Shown: positions 1 through 7,182 of the stretch, in pieces
How the letters are laid out: each line of letters begins with the position of its first letter
Position numbering within the stretch: the stretch's first letter is position 1
Origin: JAOUEE01 sp051011595
GTDB lineage: Bacteria > Actinomycetota > Acidimicrobiia > Acidimicrobiales > SHLQ01
Assembly (NCBI GenBank): GCA_051011595.1
Contig: JBPCTQ010000395.1
Coordinates: 1-15,959, forward strand
Direction: 5' to 3'
DNA length: 15,959 nucleotides
The notes under the pieces: generated by a model
What the model was told of the DNA's origin: nothing
The model's database searches: none
Seen by the model: only the letters and a program-made list of their open reading frames with translations
Translations under genes and position numbers: made by a program

Positions 1-108
1 CCCATGTCCACCCCGGCGTTCGGGAATTCCGACCTCACCCACTCCGATCACCTCGACTCGACCCATCTTGTCGCCGTATCCCGGTCGGGCCCCGCTGACT
101 GCTCGCAT
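1..108 (-). CDS. Unidentified protein, N-terminal fragment cut by window edge
   Basis: An open frame begins at an ATG (106-108) and stays open to the left edge, giving 36 codons. The start is preceded by one of the best Shine-Dalgarno sequences in the window (AGGAGG, 114-119 on the plus strand as CCTCCT) at good spacing. The visible peptide has a basic, glycine-rich beginning followed by a hydrophobic VEVIGVGEVGI stretch from residue 18. I do not recognise the family from so little sequence. A second in-frame ATG is codon 15. The frame overlaps the 3' end of the upstream membrane-protein frame by 74 nt, which is unusual; either that gene ends earlier through a frameshift or this start is wrong. 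The call rests mainly on the ribosome binding site. Confidence 0.42.
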   Translation of the reverse strand, partial: MRAVSGARPGYGDKMGRVEVIGVGEVGIPERRGGHG

Positions 109-991
109 GTTCTCCTCCTGGTCTCTCAGCCACCGTGCGGGAATCGGGGGCCGGCAACCATAGGGACAACTCCCCACAACCGGGTCGAGCGCAGTTCGAA
201 GGCAACGCGGTCGGAGAGACCAACCGCCAACGCTGCCCGTCGATCAGCAACGCGGTGGGGTCGCCGCTACGAACGATCACGTGAATCGTGAAGCGACGCA
301 CCGCGCCGTCACAGGCCGGTGGAGGGGCCACGCCGAGCTCGACGGTCTGGCCGTCGAACGTGGCGTGGACGCTCGGGCCGACACAGGTGCCCTTCAGCGC
401 GGGGGATTCGATGAGGTACGTGCCGTCGCCGCGATCGATGACGATGGCGTGCTCGACGGCACCCGCGGTCGCAGGCAGGGCCCGGCGCTCGGGTTGGACC
501 AACACCCGCGTCTCCACCACCTCCACGGCCGGCAACGATTCCAGCGGCACCGGAGGAATCGTGGTGGGCAACACTTCGGGGGCGACGTCGAGCGGGGGCG
601 GGCCACTCGGTTCGATCGGCTCTGGTGCCTCATCCGACGAGCGGGGATCGGGCCCGATGGTGTCGGAGACCTCCGCCGATCCGTCATCGAACTCGAGGGG
701 CGTGGTCTCGGTCGGGATCTCGGGCCACGAGGTGGGGACCGGTATCGGTGGCACGGCCGACTGAGGTTCGATCTCCGTCGCCTCGATCGCCTGATCCGCT
801 CCGAGGATCGCCAACAGCAACGTGGCCACGGCCGCCCCAGTGATGAACAGACCGCTGGGAAACTCCCATCGGCGCCACCGGGGAGCTCGATCCAGAACAT
901 CGAGCAGGGCCGCCGAGACATCTGTCGACTGACGACGGCGGTCGTAGAGGCGACCAAAGGCGTCGACCAGCTTCTCGTCGGATTCGTCCAC
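35..991 (-). CDS. Membrane-anchored secreted protein with Pro-rich linker and C-terminal Cys-paired domain (unknown function)
   Basis: I do not recognise a named family. The 318-residue frame starts at GTG 991 behind a clear SD (GGGAGGTGA, 995-1003). Residues 1-45 form a charged cytoplasmic tail, residues 46-64 a single transmembrane helix, and 79-155 an extracellular Pro/Glu/Thr-rich linker. Residues about 180-255 form a small predicted beta domain with Cys203 and Cys227, the second inside a CDG motif that resembles the repeats of the proteins at 5544 and 7183. The tail after about residue 260 looks poor: it translates through the next gene's SD and start. In the -1 frame a typical-codon reading runs to a TGA at 126-128, so a frameshift near 220-250 is possible. 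The upstream region carries the three-block motif found before those two proteins. Confidence 0.75.
   Translation of the reverse strand: MDESDEKLVDAFGRLYDRRRQSTDVSAALLDVLDRAPRWRRWEFPSGLFITGAAVATLLLAILGADQAIEATEIEPQSAVPPIPVPTSWPEIPTETTPLEFDDGSAEVSDTIGPDPRSSDEAPEPIEPSGPPPLDVAPEVLPTTIPPVPLESLPAVEVVETRVLVQPERRALPATAGAVEHAIVIDRGDGTYLIESPALKGTCVGPSVHATFDGQTVELGVAPPPACDGAVRRFTIHVIVRSGDPTALLIDGQRWRLVSPTALPSNCARPGCGELSLWLPAPDSRTVAERPGGEHASSQRGPTGIRRQDGSSRGDRSG
111..119 (-). promoter_or_regulatory. Strong Shine-Dalgarno sequence of the left-edge gene
   Basis: The minus strand reads AGGAGGAGA, 2 nt before the ATG at 106-108, with the AGGAGG core 5 nt away. It is near-perfect complementarity to the 16S rRNA tail. 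It lies inside the C-terminal coding frame of the upstream gene, so it bears on where that gene really ends. Confidence 0.55.
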
Positions 992-994
992 GGT

Positions 995-1003
995 TCACCT
1001 CCC
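995..1003 (-). promoter_or_regulatory. Shine-Dalgarno deciding the GTG start at 991
   Basis: The minus strand reads GGGAGGTGA with the GGAGG core 6 nt before the GTG start codon. It supports GTG 991 over any internal start. Confidence 0.65.
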
Positions 1004-1036
1004 GTCGCTCGCGCAATTCACATCAGGTCACCACCT

Positions 1037-1080
1037 CACACCCCGTGCCCACGTCTTTTGTCCACTTCCATCCGCGACAA
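1037..1080 (-). promoter_or_regulatory. Three-block upstream motif, copy 3 (degenerate)
   Basis: Reading on the minus strand: TTGTCGC (1074-1080), a 7-nt gap, AGTGGACAA (1058-1066), a 14-nt gap, GGGTGTG (1037-1043, followed by AGG). The same order and exact gaps occur at 5469-5512 and 7103-7146. Agreement with those copies is 4/7, 7/9 and 7/7 positions. It ends 45 nt before the GTG start of the secreted protein at 991. It may be a promoter or operator; the class is unknown. Confidence 0.4.
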
Positions 1081-1151
1081 GTCTTGGCCGACCAGGAATT
1101 GATCCGCCGGGGGCCACGACCGCAGTCAGCGGCGGCTGACCGAACGGCCAC

Positions 1152-1157
1152 TACCCT
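1152..1157 (+). promoter_or_regulatory. Putative -10 element (TACCCT) of a leaderless M23 gene
   Basis: TACCCT fits the actinobacterial TANNNT -10 pattern and lies 8 nt before the ATG at 1166. No SD is present between them, so transcription may start at or within a base or two of the start codon. No convincing -35 hexamer was seen. Confidence 0.35.
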
Positions 1158-1165
1158 GCTGCTCG

Positions 1166-2032
1166 ATGAGTGAGGTCCGAGCCACAGCGTTGGCGGTTGC
1201 GGCCGTGATCCTCATCGCCATCGCCTTCGCCGTCGGTGTGTGGGTCGGCTCCTCCGACGATGAGTCGAGTCAGACCTCGTCGAACCCCTCCACCGCTCCC
1301 TCCCCCACCAGCGCGGACAGTGTCACCGCCACCCCGGCGATCCCAACCAGCACAGGCAGCATCACCACCGAACGGGTAGTCACAACCACCACATTCAGCG
1401 TCACCACATCGGACCCCGGAGCAGACGACACGGCGTTCACCGCGGCCATGAACCAGGCCGAAGTTTTGGCCGAGCTCACCTCTTCACCGAGCGACTGCCC
1501 CCTGCCGCTCGACGATCCCGCATCACTTCCCAACTCCCCCCGCGAGTACCGATCCGGCGTACACGGCGGCGTCGACTTCATCTGCGAGGAGAGCGGCCGG
1601 ACCGCGGTCGCCGCTCTCGATGGCCGGGTGGTCGTCGCCCGTGACGGCTACGTCGACCCGGACCCAATCGATCGCGAGGCGCTGCTCGAGATCGCCGCTC
1701 GCCGCGGAGCCACCCCCGCGTTCACCCTGCTCATGCTCTTCGGCAACTACGTGACCCTCGATCACGGGATCATCGAGGGGGTCGGGCACGTGGTCTCGGT
1801 GTACGCCCACCTCGAATCGGCGGCCGAGAGTCTCGCCCCCGGGCAACTGGTCGAAGCCGGCGAGCCGCTGGGAGTGATCGGGAACTCGGGAACGTCGACG
1901 GCGGCCGACGACGGCGACCGACCACGGAGCCTGCATCTCCACTGGGAACTGCTCATCGACGACGAGTTCCTCGGCGAGGGTCTCGACGAGGCCGAGACCA
2001 GAGAGGTCTACACCACCCTGTTGGCCGGCTGA
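1166..2032 (+). CDS. Membrane-anchored M23 (LytM/lysostaphin-type) metallopeptidase-like protein
   Basis: The 288-residue protein has an N-terminal transmembrane anchor (about 7-28), a Ser/Thr/Pro-rich linker (about 35-90) and a C-terminal M23 peptidase fold (about 125-285). The zinc-site pattern is present: His133 and Asp137 in the HGGVD motif, the YAHL motif with His215, and the HLH pair His257/His259. These match active M23 enzymes, which usually cut peptidoglycan peptide cross-links outside the membrane; many relatives instead act as scaffolds or activators. An insertion of about 25 residues (162-186) separates the two early strands. There is no SD before the ATG, and a TACCCT hexamer 8 nt upstream suggests a leaderless message. 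It is convergent with the kinase gene, 4 nt apart. Substrate cannot be read from sequence. Confidence 0.88.
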   Translation: MSEVRATALAVAAVILIAIAFAVGVWVGSSDDESSQTSSNPSTAPSPTSADSVTATPAIPTSTGSITTERVVTTTTFSVTTSDPGADDTAFTAAMNQAEVLAELTSSPSDCPLPLDDPASLPNSPREYRSGVHGGVDFICEESGRTAVAALDGRVVVARDGYVDPDPIDREALLEIAARRGATPAFTLLMLFGNYVTLDHGIIEGVGHVVSVYAHLESAAESLAPGQLVEAGEPLGVIGNSGTSTAADDGDRPRSLHLHWELLIDDEFLGEGLDEAETREVYTTLLAG

Positions 2033-2036
2033 GGAT

Positions 2037-3575
2037 TCAGTTGCCCACGATGATCACATCGGTGCCGAGCACGCGGGCCGACGTTCCGTCGGGCAGGAGC
2101 ACGTCGTGCAGGGGCGTGCCGATGCGGGTGATCAACACCTTGTTGCCCGAAGGATTCGTCGTCTCCAGCTCTTCACCATCGGCGTCACGCAGCAGCACGC
2201 TCCGATTGTCGGCTGATTGGGCAACCGCGTAACCCTCGTCGGGGGGCAGGACGAAGGCCCCGAAGATCCATCCGACGCTGCCGTCGATGTCGACGCGGTA
2301 CCAGCCGTCCTCGATGGGTTGGAGCACCTCCATCTCCGACCCTTCGGTGCCGCCCACATCGGCCACAACCGGCGCATCGAGCTGGGGCGCCGCCCGCAGT
2401 CGGGCGAAGCCGGCGAAGAGCTCGGCCTGCCGCGGCGTGTCGACCTCGGGTGCCGAGGTGGGACTGCTGGTGCTCGTGCGGCTGGGGGCCACGGTGGTGG
2501 CACCGGCCTGGTCGGCGGCGACGGGGGTATCGTCGGTGTCGCGATCCCACAACAAGACGGCGAGGATCACACCAGCGGCCGCGACCAGCAGGGCCGCGGC
2601 GATGAGCGCCGCTCGTCGACCGGTCCGGCGGCCGCCCGGGCTCTCACCCGCCGCCTGGGCCGGCCCGACGGTCGTCGTCGCCGGCACCACGATGGTCTCG
2701 TCGTCGGGCCGTGGCGCGGCGAAGGGCCGGGTGGCATCCGGATCGTCGTCGCCGGGAGCGATCGCCTCGGTCGGGGCGGCAGCCAACTGCACCAGCTCGG
2801 CATGAACGGCGGCGGCGGTTGCCGGCCTCCGCGACGGATCTTTGGCCAGACACCGACCGATGAGATCGGCCATGGGCTCGGAGGTGTCGTGGAGCAGGCT
2901 CAGATCGGGTTCGTCCTCGACGATGCCCCGCAGGGTGGCACTGGCCGTGGGATACCGACTGCCGCTGAAGGGGGCCTCCCCGGCCAGCAACGCGAACAGG
3001 ACAGCGCCAACGCCGTAGACGTCGCTCGAGATGTCCGGCGGAGCACCATCGATTCGTTCGGGCGGCGCGTACGACGGTGTCATGAGCGAACCCGACATCT
3101 CGCCGGTCTGTCCAACGACCTCGGCGATCCCGAAGTCAGCGATGAACGGCGACCCCGAATCGTCGAGCAGGATGTTCGAAGGCTTCACATCGAGGTGAAG
3201 TGTGTCCATCTCGTGGGCGATGCTCAGTGCCCGGCTCACCGAAACCATCAACTCGGTCACCTTGGGTTCGGGCTGGGGGCCGGCCTTCACCAGGCTGAGC
3301 AGTGTTCCACCCGACAGGTACGGCATCACGATGTACGGCTCGCCGTCTTCGGTGATGCCGCTCGAGTAGATCGACGCGATGCCTGGCGTGGTGGACAACC
3401 GGCCCATGGCCCGCCGCTCTCTCTCGAAACGACGAGCCACGGCATCGTCGACCGCGTTGATGACCTTGATGGCCACAGCACGGTCGTGGGCGTCCTCGTT
3501 GGCCCGGTAGACGGTGGCGGTGCCGCCGCGGGCCACCACCACGGCCTCCGAGTAGCCGTCGGGTAGTCGCCGCAT
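2037..3575 (-). CDS. Transmembrane Ser/Thr protein kinase (PknB-like) with extracellular SH3-like domain
   Basis: The 512-residue protein has a Hanks-type kinase domain at residues 7-266: a degenerate glycine loop (ARGGTATVY), Lys37 in AIK, catalytic HLDVKPSN (127-134, Asp129), DFG (147-149), and APPE (170-173) in place of the usual APE. An acidic, Pro-rich juxtamembrane stretch follows (267-320), then one transmembrane helix (about 321-343), a Ser/Thr linker, and a bacterial SH3-like domain at about 388-443 (LRAAP, DGWYRVDI, GWIFGAFV). The last 70 residues are an unidentified outer domain. The layout fits a receptor kinase sensing a cell-wall or surface signal and phosphorylating cytoplasmic partners. 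It lies downstream of the FHA and SGNH genes on the same strand. No SD is present; TAGGGT lies 9 nt before the ATG. Confidence 0.93.
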   Translation of the reverse strand: MRRLPDGYSEAVVVARGGTATVYRANEDAHDRAVAIKVINAVDDAVARRFERERRAMGRLSTTPGIASIYSSGITEDGEPYIVMPYLSGGTLLSLVKAGPQPEPKVTELMVSVSRALSIAHEMDTLHLDVKPSNILLDDSGSPFIADFGIAEVVGQTGEMSGSLMTPSYAPPERIDGAPPDISSDVYGVGAVLFALLAGEAPFSGSRYPTASATLRGIVEDEPDLSLLHDTSEPMADLIGRCLAKDPSRRPATAAAVHAELVQLAAAPTEAIAPGDDDPDATRPFAAPRPDDETIVVPATTTVGPAQAAGESPGGRRTGRRAALIAAALLVAAAGVILAVLLWDRDTDDTPVAADQAGATTVAPSRTSTSSPTSAPEVDTPRQAELFAGFARLRAAPQLDAPVVADVGGTEGSEMEVLQPIEDGWYRVDIDGSVGWIFGAFVLPPDEGYAVAQSADNRSVLLRDADGEELETTNPSGNKVLITRIGTPLHDVLLPDGTSARVLGTDVIIVGN

Positions 3576-3584
3576 ATCGACCCG

Positions 3585-3590
3585 ACCCTA
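3585..3590 (-). promoter_or_regulatory. Putative -10 element (TAGGGT) of the kinase gene
   Basis: On the minus strand TAGGGT lies 9 nt before the kinase ATG, with TTGGGG 18 nt further upstream as a weak -35 candidate. There is no SD, so a leaderless or very short-leader transcript is likely. Confidence 0.35.
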
Positions 3591-3630
3591 GTGCCCACCA
3601 CCACTGGCCCCCAAGAAGCACACACGCTGG

Positions 3631-4599
3631 TCAGTCCTCCACGACCTGCACGGTCTCGGTGATCATCTTGGAGAGCCTCCATGCCCCGTGGCAGATCTGG
3701 CCGTCGACCACGACCCCACCACAGAGGTGGCCGCCGTCGAGGCCGCGGACCGGAACCATCTGGCCGGGCTCGCAGTCGGGTTCCCCGGCCACACAGGGCA
3801 GCTCGGCGTGGAATCGGCCGCCCGGGGTCAGCAGTGTGTCGACATCGACGAAGGCCACGTTCTGACCGTGGTTGCGAAGTTCGTCCACCAGCTGCTCGTA
3901 CATCGACCCGAGGCCCGAAGGGGCGTTGTCGCGACCCTGGGGCACGTCGACGATCACGACGGCGATGTCGGTAGCCACCAGGATGTCCACCATCTCACGG
4001 GTGTCGGCTTCGTAGGCCGCCAGCATCGACGCCCGATCGGTCACCCGCGACGTGATGCACGGCGTGAGAACGTTGCCGGTGAAGAGCAGCACGGCTTGAT
4101 CGGGCCGGGGGCCCATCTCGCCGGCCGCCAACTGCCGGGTCGCCTCGATCAGATCACACGGGGCCACACCACCGATGCCGGCGTGGCGGTACGTGCCTCC
4201 GCTGGCCACGGTGTTGGACTCGACATAGGAGGTGATCTCCACTGACACCGAGTCCCCGATGAGAGCCACATCGACGGGCCGTGCTGCGGCAACCGGGTCG
4301 ATCAGCTCGGGTGGCGTGGCAACTTCCTCGTCGAGCGGATCGGCAATCCCGAAGTCGTCCGAGGGTGATCCGGTCAGGCTCACGTTGGTGGCCACCTCGA
4401 CGTTCGGGCCGGAGGGAGCCGGGACGGCAGAGACGCGCTCGGCGCGGCCTCGCGCATCGGCCCCGGACTGCTCGGCGAACCAGACCGGCGTGAGCACTCC
4501 ACCCACACTCAACACGACGAGGGCGACCGCCAGCTGGGCCATACGAGCGGTTGTCCTCCGCCCCGACCAGACTGCCGTTTCCTGCCTTGAACCACCCAT
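3631..4599 (-). CDS. Membrane-anchored SGNH-hydrolase-like protein
   Basis: The 322-residue protein has a short basic N-terminus, one transmembrane helix (about 21-41), a linker, and a C-terminal SGNH/GDSL-like domain (about 108-320). Visible blocks are GDS at 115-117 (nucleophile Ser117), GG at 143-144, the GN pair with Asn176 in FTGN, and DGGH with Asp288 and His291. All four catalytic blocks are thus present, as in the extracytoplasmic SGNH domains that deacylate or acylate sugars and lipids. Six cysteines in the outer domain suggest disulfides. I chose the ATG at 4599 because GGGAGG stands just before it; an upstream in-frame GTG at 4629 would place that SD inside the gene. The substrate is unknown. 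It sits between the FHA gene (93 nt upstream) and the kinase gene (55 nt downstream), possibly one transcript. Confidence 0.82.
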   Translation of the reverse strand: MGGSRQETAVWSGRRTTARMAQLAVALVVLSVGGVLTPVWFAEQSGADARGRAERVSAVPAPSGPNVEVATNVSLTGSPSDDFGIADPLDEEVATPPELIDPVAAARPVDVALIGDSVSVEITSYVESNTVASGGTYRHAGIGGVAPCDLIEATRQLAAGEMGPRPDQAVLLFTGNVLTPCITSRVTDRASMLAAYEADTREMVDILVATDIAVVIVDVPQGRDNAPSGLGSMYEQLVDELRNHGQNVAFVDVDTLLTPGGRFHAELPCVAGEPDCEPGQMVPVRGLDGGHLCGGVVVDGQICHGAWRLSKMITETVQVVED

Positions 4600-4692
4600 C
4601 GGATTTCCTCCCGTTGCTCGTACCTCCACACTGAGGAACGGGACGGAATGGGTCGATAGGGAGGACTCCCCAGTGCTGGACCGGGGCGCGGA

Positions 4693-5394
4693 TCAGTCGT
4701 GGGTTTCGGGCCGGTCGAGCAACTCGAGGTCGGAGTTGTCGATGATCCCGACAGTGACGGCATGGTCGACGAGTCGCTCTCTGCGACTCGATGCCAAGCC
4801 GGCGATATCACCCTTCAGGCCGGACACCCCCAGCTGGTCGAACTTCACGCAGAGATAGTCGAGCTTGCGATTGAATTTGGTGACCGTCCACCCCAGGCGA
4901 TCGGCGACCTGACGATTGGTGGGGATCTCCGATCGCCCGACGCCGGCGTCGCGCAACCGATTCTCGGCCAGCGCCACCAACAACTGGCGCTGCTCGAGAT
5001 TGAGCGGGATCGAAGCGGTGGTGATCGTCGGGGCGCCCGTCGGGGCATCGTCCACCAGATCGACCTCGTCGGCCACCGAGCGGGTCACCACCAGCTCGTA
5101 GACCGTCGGACCGGCGGTGAAACGCACCACACTCTCCTGGTAAGGCAGCGGTGTCGATGTCCCCGGACTCACCGTCATCTTGCTGGGGGAGGAGATGTCG
5201 CCCACCTCGAGTGCAATCGACGAGCCGACGTTGACCAGCCACCACACTCCGTTGCGGTGACGGAACACGCCGAGATGTCGATGCAGGTACGGGTTCTCGT
5301 CGACCACCAGATCGGCGTCGCGCCCGAAGGTCATTTCGTCGCCGGCCTCGACGACGACCGTCTGGCCGGCCAACTCGATGGTGAGAGCACGCAC
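4693..5394 (-). CDS. FHA-domain protein with C-terminal helix-turn-helix-like region
   Basis: The 233-residue cytoplasmic protein has an N-terminal FHA domain (about 1-103), the fold that binds phosphothreonine peptides. Landmark residues are Gly24-Arg25 in TFGRDADLV, the HRHLG segment (39-42) in place of SRRHA, and NVGSS (55-59) in place of DLGST. The C-terminal half (about 128-210) is helical, with a likely helix-turn-helix or winged-helix at about 158-185 (TNRQVADRLG, then TVTKFNRKL). A reader of kinase-phosphorylated proteins that binds DNA is the natural inference, and a receptor-type Ser/Thr kinase lies two genes downstream. I chose GTG 5394 because TAGGCT, a good -10, lies 7 nt before it (leaderless). 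An in-frame TTG at 5421 would add nine residues. It diverges from the NCS-domain gene. Confidence 0.82.
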   Translation of the reverse strand: MRALTIELAGQTVVVEAGDEMTFGRDADLVVDENPYLHRHLGVFRHRNGVWWLVNVGSSIALEVGDISSPSKMTVSPGTSTPLPYQESVVRFTAGPTVYELVVTRSVADEVDLVDDAPTGAPTITTASIPLNLEQRQLLVALAENRLRDAGVGRSEIPTNRQVADRLGWTVTKFNRKLDYLCVKFDQLGVSGLKGDIAGLASSRRERLVDHAVTVGIIDNSDLELLDRPETHD

Positions 5395-5401
5395 GGCGCC
5401 G

Positions 5402-5407
5402 AGCCTA
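5402..5407 (-). promoter_or_regulatory. Putative -10 element (TAGGCT) of the FHA gene
   Basis: TAGGCT on the minus strand is 7 nt upstream of the GTG start at 5394, and no SD is present. It supports GTG 5394 as the first codon of a leaderless message. Confidence 0.35.
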
Positions 5408-5468
5408 TTCGCCGACGACAACCGGGTCGCCGACCGGCATGACCGGTTCCGACCTCGAAGTCACACAT

Positions 5469-5512
5469 CTGTAACGGCGACCGGTGGACACCAACCCGAC
5501 GCTGCGGGTGTG
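5469..5512 (+). promoter_or_regulatory. Three-block upstream motif, copy 1
   Basis: CTGTAAC (5469-5475), 7 nt, GGTGGACAC (5483-5491), 14 nt, GGGTGTG (5506-5512), ending 31 nt before the ATG at 5544. All three blocks and both gaps are identical upstream of the paralogue at 7183, although the intervening bases differ. CTGTAAC resembles the -35 of some ECF-sigma promoters and TGGACA resembles a housekeeping -35; neither assignment is firm. Confidence 0.5.
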
Positions 5513-5543
5513 TTGCCCATCAACGACCAGTCGGGAGACTTCG

Positions 5544-7004
5544 ATGCATGTACGAACGTTCGGCAACAAGCTGGTGGTGGGCCTGGTGCTCACCATGGCC
5601 CTGCTACTGGAGCTCATGGCGCCGGCGCTGGCCCAAACCGGACCGGCGATCACCATCGACCCGGCCGAAGGGGCGGCCAGCGGCAGCGAGGTCTCGGTGC
5701 TTGTCAGCGGGTTCCCGCCCGGCGAGACCATCGCCATCGGTCAATGCCCAACCGAGGCGGCCGAAGCCGGCAACGTGTTCGGGTGCAACCTGGGCACGGC
5801 CTTCGGCGTGGTCGCGGGCGCCGACGGCACCGCTGACGGCCAGCTGGAGGTGGTCCGCTATCTCAACCACGGCGGCACGTGGATCGATTGCGCAACCCCC
5901 GGTGAGTGTGTGGTCGGCGCCGCGACCCTCGACTCCGGCTACAACGTGGTGGAAACGGACTACACGCCGCTGACCGTCCTCGACGACGGCACCACCGGAC
6001 CGGTCACGCTCGAGTTGACCGACGTCGAGGTGGGCCGGTACTCGATCGCCGGTCGGGTGACCTGTTCGGCGCCAACCGACGTGTATGTCTACGGCAGCGT
6101 CAACCAATGGGGTACCAACGAGAATGCGTCCCACTCGGGCGCCACTGGCCTGGCGTGCGACGGGGCCACCAGCTTCGAGATGCTGCTACCCGATCGGTAC
6201 GGCCGCATGGCCGCTGGACAGGTGAACTTCAACGTCTCCGTCTGGGCCGACAACAACGGCTTCTCCACTTACGAGGACAGCAGCGGAACGGCCACCGTGC
6301 CGCGAGAACGGCGGTTGACGCGGACATTGGTGGAGACCACCGACAGCGTGTCGGTCACCGACGTCTCGGTGGCCGGGAAGGATCTCGACGCCACGGCAAC
6401 CGTGACGCTCGCGTGTGCGGAGCCCGTGACCCTCGAGCTCGGGGTACTGGTGCGCCAGCTCGTCAAGACAACCGCCGGCTTCGCCGTCGAGTTCGACACC
6501 GTCGACTGCGACGGCGAGACCAGCGTCGAGATGCCGCTCCGGGGTCAACGCGCCATTCTCAAGCCCGGGTCGGCCGAGATCTGGGTCACTGCGTCGGTGT
6601 ACGACGACGACTACAACATCGTCGGTCGAGCGGTGCTCGCCACGCCGACCCAGCTCACCGAACGGATCAAACCGGCCAGCCTCATCACCACCCGCAATGA
6701 GGACTCGCGAATCCGGATCGGTCGAGCCGTCGACGGCGAGTTGCGGGTCCTGGTCGACTGCGGGCCCACCGAGGTGGAGCTGAACCTCGACGCCCTGGTC
6801 GGCACCCGCAACGGGCGACTCGTCGACGAGCACTACACCGGCGCCCACGGGAGCTGCCAGGGCCCGACCCTGTTCCGGCTCCCCCTCGACGGTGTTCCTC
6901 ACGACCAGCGGTTGTCAGTGGCCGTCCACGCCCATGCCTGGGACAACTCCACGCAGCAAACAGCCTGGAGCGACAGCCAAGAGGCGTCGCGGCGCCTGCG
7001 CTGA
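5544..7004 (+). CDS. Exported protein: neocarzinostatin-like domain followed by three Cys-paired beta repeats
   Basis: The 486-residue protein starts at ATG 5544 behind GGGAG (spacing about 6). It has a signal peptide with a likely cut after ALA at residue 30. Residues about 34-146 resemble the neocarzinostatin family of enediyne-binding apoproteins: an ITIDPAEG opening, GQC (Cys68) with Cys81, an ADGTADG turn, and Cys116/Cys122 near the end. The cysteine layout matches the two family disulfides. Residues about 155-486 hold three related repeats of about 115 residues, each with a cysteine pair 31-32 residues apart (174/205, 291/322, 406/438), the second usually in a CDG or CQG motif. The next gene encodes the same three repeats without the first domain. 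No enediyne biosynthetic genes are nearby, so antibiotic binding is not implied; adhesion or ligand binding outside the cell is a guess. Confidence 0.85.
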   Translation: MHVRTFGNKLVVGLVLTMALLLELMAPALAQTGPAITIDPAEGAASGSEVSVLVSGFPPGETIAIGQCPTEAAEAGNVFGCNLGTAFGVVAGADGTADGQLEVVRYLNHGGTWIDCATPGECVVGAATLDSGYNVVETDYTPLTVLDDGTTGPVTLELTDVEVGRYSIAGRVTCSAPTDVYVYGSVNQWGTNENASHSGATGLACDGATSFEMLLPDRYGRMAAGQVNFNVSVWADNNGFSTYEDSSGTATVPRERRLTRTLVETTDSVSVTDVSVAGKDLDATATVTLACAEPVTLELGVLVRQLVKTTAGFAVEFDTVDCDGETSVEMPLRGQRAILKPGSAEIWVTASVYDDDYNIVGRAVLATPTQLTERIKPASLITTRNEDSRIRIGRAVDGELRVLVDCGPTEVELNLDALVGTRNGRLVDEHYTGAHGSCQGPTLFRLPLDGVPHDQRLSVAVHAHAWDNSTQQTAWSDSQEASRRLR

Positions 7005-7022
7005 CCAACCAACGACCCTGGG

Positions 7023-7047
7023 GGGAGAGCGCCAAGGGCGCTCTCCC
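7023..7047 (+). terminator. Hairpin terminator after the NCS-domain gene
   Basis: A perfect 11-bp stem (GGGAGAGCGCC, 7023-7033, with its complement at 7037-7047) closes a 3-nt loop, 18 nt after the stop codon. It is followed by only two T residues, as is common for actinobacterial terminators that lack a U-tract. It separates this gene from its paralogue. Confidence 0.7.
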
Positions 7048-7102
7048 TTCGCGTTGGTGCGTCGCATGGCACGGACCAGAGCACCGCGGCTTCGTCATCA
7101 CC

Positions 7103-7146
7103 CTGTAACCCGGACGGGTGGACACGCGTAGCGTGCAGGGGGTGTG
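7103..7146 (+). promoter_or_regulatory. Three-block upstream motif, copy 2
   Basis: CTGTAAC (7103-7109), 7 nt, GGTGGACAC (7117-7125), 14 nt, GGGTGTG (7140-7146), ending 36 nt before the ATG at 7183. It matches copy 1 in all 23 block bases and both spacings. A TAGCGT hexamer lies at 7129-7134 between blocks two and three. Confidence 0.5.
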
Positions 7147-7182
7147 AGGAGGCGAGAACCAACCACCCGACAGGAGCATCCG

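Noticed and set aside
281..1102. Long plus-strand open frame
   Set aside because: It is antisense to the secreted-protein gene and its product is an Arg/Gly/His-rich low-complexity shadow with no SD.
2217..3566. 449-codon plus-strand open frame opposite the kinase gene
   Set aside because: The minus strand encodes an unmistakable kinase; the opposite frame is a GC-rich shadow with His/Arg/Gly-biased translation.
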